This document shows, piece by piece, positions 60,037 through 64,000 of a stretch of DNA of 64,000 nucleotides. The stretch's first letter is position 1, and each line of letters starts with the position of its first letter. Both the position numbers and the translations under genes were made by a program. The notes under the pieces were generated by a model that was given only the letters and a program-made list of their open reading frames with translations, did no database searches and was not told the DNA's origin. Source of the stretch: Moellerella wisconsensis ATCC 35017 (GTDB lineage: Bacteria > Pseudomonadota > Gammaproteobacteria > Enterobacterales > Enterobacteriaceae); contig NZ_LGAA01000019.1 in NCBI RefSeq assembly GCF_001294465.1, positions 52,554 to 116,553 on the forward strand. Direction: 5' to 3'.

Positions 60037-62424
60037 TTAGTCCCTCAAGGATGCTTGGAATCGCTGTTTTAACGCAGCAACACACTGATCAACGGTCGCG
60101 GTAATTTCCTCTTCTTCCATGGTACGCTGGGTATCTTGGAAGGTAAGGCTAATAGCAAGGCTTTTATAACCTTCTGCTATCCCTTCACCACAATACACGT
60201 CAAACAAGTTTATGCCAACTATATGATTTATGCCAACTTTTTTACATTCAGCTAGCACATCAGCTGCAGCCACATTTTCAGGTATCACCACAGCAATATC
60301 ACGGCGGTTCGCTGGATAGCGTGAAATCTGTTTCGCGTCAGGCAGTATACGCTCTGCAATCGCATCCCAACGAATTTCAAATACTACTGTGCGGCTGTTT
60401 AGATCCAGTTTGCGTTCAAGTTCTGGATGAATAACACCGATGAATCCAATATATTCATTTTCCAGATAAATTCCAGCACTTTGACCCGGATGAAGCGCAA
60501 AATGAGCTTCTTGTTTAAATGTAATTTGATTCAGCTTGCCAGTCAATTCTAAAACAGCTTCCAGATCCCCTTTTAAATCAAAGAAATCGATAATTTGTTT
60601 ATCAAGTGACCAGTGTTCTTCAAAACGATTACCCGCAATGACACCTGCCAGCATTAATTCCTGACGAATTCCATATTCTGCTTTAGTATCAGGAACAAAG
60701 CGCAGACCCGTTTCAAATAATCTCACACGACTTTGCTGACGATTTTGATTATAGACTACAGTGGTCAGTAATCCTGTCAATAACGAGAGTCGCATTGCAG
60801 ACATATCTGCTGAAATTGGGTTAGGTAAAATCAGAACCTCTTGTTCTGGATGGACTAATGCCTGAATTTTTGGATCAACGAAACTGTAGGTAATCGCTTC
60901 TTGATAACCACGGTCAACCAGCAAAGTTTTAACACGTTTCAATGGCAATTTAGCTTCTTTATGCTGCGTCATAATTAAATCAGCACGCACTGGTACATCA
61001 GGAATATTGTTATAACCGTATAAACGGGCAACATCCTCGACTAAATCTTCTTCGATAGCCATATCAAAGCGCCATGACGGGGCAATTACATCCCATGAGC
61101 CCGAGTTAACTGTGACTTGGCAACCTAAACGAGTCAAAATATCAGTGACTTGTGAATCATCAATATGATGACCTAATAAGCGATCTAATTTTTTGCGCGT
61201 TAAAGTGATCGTAGATGCTTTCGGTAAATACTCTTGATGAGTAACATCAATAATATCCGCAGCTTGTCCGCCACAAATATCCAATATCAGCTGAGTAGCA
61301 CGCTCCATCGCTTTAAATTGTAATTGTGGGTCAACACCGCGCTCAAAACGATGAGATGCATCAGTATGCAATCCGTAGCCACGTGCACGGCCAGTGATCG
61401 ATAATGGATTAAAGAACGCACATTCTAACAGAATGTTTTTAGTCCCATTGTTAACCCCTGAATGCTCACCGCCGAAAATACCCGCAATCCCTAACGCGCC
61501 AGTTTCATCTGCAATGACTAATGTATCTTGAGTTAACTTAGCTTGTGTACCATCGAGTAGGACTAACGTTTCGTCGGGTTGCGCCATACGAACAATAATA
61601 GCACCGTTCAATTTATCTAAATCGTAAGCATGTTGTGGTTGACCCAGTTCAAGCAATACAAAATTAGTGATATCTACCACCGGATCAATTGAACGAATAC
61701 CGCCACGACGCAGTTTTTCTTGCATCCACATTGGCGTAGGTGCTGTTACATCGATATCTTTAATCACTCGACCTAAAAAGCGAGGGCAAGCTTCTGGAGC
61801 ATCAACGCGGATAGGAAAACTGTCATTAATTGTCGCTTTTACTGCGGCAATTTCTGGTTCAATCAGCGTCATTTTGTTGGTTGCTGCGACATCGCGAGCC
61901 ACACCTAAAATGCTTAAGCAGTCGGCACGGTTTGGTGTAATGCTGATTTCAATCGCGTGATCATTTAATTTTAAATAGTCACGAATATCTGTGCCTATCG
62001 GAGCATCCGCCGGTAATTCTATAATGCCGCTGTGATCTTCTTTAATACCTAACTCAGAAAATGAGCACAGCATCCCTTCAGACGGTTCACCACGCAATTT
62101 AGCCGGTTTAATTTTGAAGTCACCTGGTAATACTGCGCCAACAGTAGCTACAGCCACTTTTAGCCCTAAACGGCAATTTGGTGCGCCACAAACGATATCC
62201 AGTAAGCGTTCACCGCCTACATTCACTTTTGTTACGCGCAGTTTATCGGCATTTGGGTGCTGTCCACACTCAACAACTTCACCGACTACAACACCGTGGA
62301 ATTCACCCGCAACCGGCTCAACACCATCAACTTCTAAGCCAGTCATTGTGATTTGATCAGATAATGCTTCACTATCAATGGCTGGATTTACCCACTCGCG
62401 TAACCAGAGTTCACTGAATTTCAT
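60037..62424 (-). CDS. pheT: Phenylalanyl-tRNA synthetase beta subunit
   Basis: Beta subunit of the alpha2-beta2 synthetase, with the editing site. The 795 residues equal E. coli PheT. The N-terminal part has a tRNA-binding EMAP-like domain ([20 protein letters not shown] near residues 44-63). The B3/B4 editing domain, B5 and the catalytic-like core follow. The C-terminal anticodon-binding FDX-ACB domain has [18 protein letters not shown] near residues 704-721. It starts 15 bases after the pheS stop. Confidence 0.97.
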   Translation of the reverse strand: MKFSELWLREWVNPAIDSEALSDQITMTGLEVDGVEPVAGEFHGVVVGEVVECGQHPNADKLRVTKVNVGGERLLDIVCGAPNCRLGLKVAVATVGAVLPGDFKIKPAKLRGEPSEGMLCSFSELGIKEDHSGIIELPADAPIGTDIRDYLKLNDHAIEISITPNRADCLSILGVARDVAATNKMTLIEPEIAAVKATINDSFPIRVDAPEACPRFLGRVIKDIDVTAPTPMWMQEKLRRGGIRSIDPVVDITNFVLLELGQPQHAYDLDKLNGAIIVRMAQPDETLVLLDGTQAKLTQDTLVIADETGALGIAGIFGGEHSGVNNGTKNILLECAFFNPLSITGRARGYGLHTDASHRFERGVDPQLQFKAMERATQLILDICGGQAADIIDVTHQEYLPKASTITLTRKKLDRLLGHHIDDSQVTDILTRLGCQVTVNSGSWDVIAPSWRFDMAIEEDLVEDVARLYGYNNIPDVPVRADLIMTQHKEAKLPLKRVKTLLVDRGYQEAITYSFVDPKIQALVHPEQEVLILPNPISADMSAMRLSLLTGLLTTVVYNQNRQQSRVRLFETGLRFVPDTKAEYGIRQELMLAGVIAGNRFEEHWSLDKQIIDFFDLKGDLEAVLELTGKLNQITFKQEAHFALHPGQSAGIYLENEYIGFIGVIHPELERKLDLNSRTVVFEIRWDAIAERILPDAKQISRYPANRRDIAVVIPENVAAADVLAECKKVGINHIVGINLFDVYCGEGIAEGYKSLAISLTFQDTQRTMEEEEITATVDQCVAALKQRFQASLRD

Positions 62425-62438
62425 GAGATAATCCCGCC

Positions 62439-63440
<1,002 letters not shown>

Positions 63441-63649
63441 TCATGGTCGTTTAACTAGTTATCAATTGATAGTAGATATAACCTTCACATTTCGAATTAC
63501 CACGAGCACAGCATGAAACAGCGGCGGAGAAGCTCATCGAGTTAACTCACTTGCTACATTGCTATAATTCTAATTGTGTAGATTATATATTAACCACTAT
63601 ACAAACTATGAAAAGACATTCATCTGATTTTAATGCATTTTTACAAAAA

Positions 63650-63683
63650 ACTAAAAACAAAAAAGCCTCCATCAGGAGGCTTT
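63650..63683 (-). terminator. pheST attenuator terminator
   Basis: Read leftward, AAAGCCTCC-TGAT-GGAGGCTTT (stem 63683-63675 with 63670-63662) is followed by a T-rich run. An upstream alternative stem, GCGTAAG with (C)TTACGC (63712-63706 with 63690-63685), overlaps the coupling region between pheM and this terminator, as expected for a leader-peptide attenuator. Confidence 0.85.
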
Positions 63684-63728
63684 AGCGTAACTTTTCGTTT
63701 TTTCTCTTACGCAGATAAGCCCCGTATA

Positions 63729-63773
63729 TCAGGCACTAAAGTAAAAGAAAAAGCGAAAAATCAATGTTTTCAT
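63729..63773 (-). CDS. pheM: pheST leader peptide PheM
   Basis: A 14-residue leader peptide, [14 protein letters not shown], with five phenylalanines, three consecutive. It is collinear with E. coli PheM ([14 protein letters not shown] from memory). Ribosome stalling at the Phe codons when charged tRNA-Phe is scarce should prevent the downstream terminator hairpin and let transcription enter pheS-pheT. It is too short for routine gene calling. No strong ribosome-binding site is seen just before the ATG (TTAACCCC). Confidence 0.9.
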   Translation of the reverse strand: [14 protein letters not shown]

Positions 63774-63844
63774 GGGGTTAATCTGCCGTTTTATTTAGCA
63801 TTTAAAATTAGCATTTCTACTATTAACTGACTGTTAGATAAAGT

Positions 63845-63872
63845 AAAAGAGGAGAAAAATCTCCCCTCTTTT
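63845..63872 (-). terminator. Hairpin after rplT
   Basis: Read leftward, AAAAGAGG pairs with CCTCTTTT with an internal bulge, directly after rplT and before pheM. It would reduce read-through from the infC-rpmI-rplT transcript. Confidence 0.6.
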
Positions 63873-63881
63873 AACTAGCAG

Positions 63882-64000
<119 letters not shown>

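Noticed and set aside
63633..63830. 65-codon rightward ORF over the pheST leader
   Set aside because: It runs antisense through pheM and the attenuator, whose structure explains the sequence.

Overview
The window is a compact stretch of chromosome from a low-GC member of the Enterobacterales. Nearly every gene has an E. coli or Yersinia counterpart of almost the same length. The gene order follows the E. coli region gstA-pdxY-tyrS-pdxH through rplT, but intergenic DNA is very AT-rich. A complete hmu-type heme operon follows hemP, and the arn lipid A operon sits between btuD and nlpC. This fits the Morganellaceae (Proteus/Providencia-like) or related low-GC lineages; I cannot name a genus. I see no prophage, insertion sequence, plasmid or CRISPR array.

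Layout. 0.6-5.5 kb: gstA, then a leftward vitamin B6/tRNA/cell-wall recycling block (pdxY, tyrS, pdxH, anmK). 5.7-7.4 kb: slyB behind a good PhoP box, and slyA with a TTG start. 7.9-11.4 kb: a DUF1289 gene, gloA, rnt, grxD, sodB and a 27-residue YnhF-like membrane peptide. 11.7-15.1 kb: purR and the punR/punC purine nucleoside pair. 15.5-19.4 kb: cfa, ribE, mdtK and two tandem tRNA-Val(GAC) genes. 20-23.2 kb: pykF, lpp, ldtE. 23.6-29.4 kb: the leftward sufABCDSE operon. 29.9-35.4 kb: menI, ydiJ, ydiK and the small RNA gene rprA. 36-40.6 kb: ppsA diverging from ppsR, then aroH.

40.7-47.4 kb is the heme-uptake locus. It has a Fur-box promoter, hemP, an unrecognised 59-codon ORF whose ribosome-binding site lies in a perfect hairpin, then hmuR-hmuS-hmuT-hmuU-hmuV. 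A tandem CTTCTTG heptamer array lies about 100 bp upstream of the promoter. 48-50.1 kb: a MarA/SoxS-like regulator, lplA, nlpC. 50.2-57.7 kb: arnBCADTEF (leftward), which adds L-Ara4N to lipid A. 57.8-64 kb: btuD, btuC, ihfA, pheT, pheS, the pheM leader peptide with its attenuator, and the 3' end of rplT.

How the parts connect. Iron and oxidative-stress themes recur: Fur-controlled heme import, the suf Fe-S assembly operon, sodB, grxD and a MarA-like regulator. A carbon-flux theme links pykF and ppsA, which have Cra-like sites, with PpsR controlling PpsA activity. An envelope/cationic-peptide theme links slyB, slyA, arn, lpp, ldtE, nlpC and the RprA RNA. The most unusual signals are small: the heptamer array and hairpin-controlled 59-codon ORF at the heme locus, two coding-like or GC-richer intergenic patches (near 10.1 kb and 33.4 kb) sharing a 14-bp motif, and very short ORFs too small for routine annotation.
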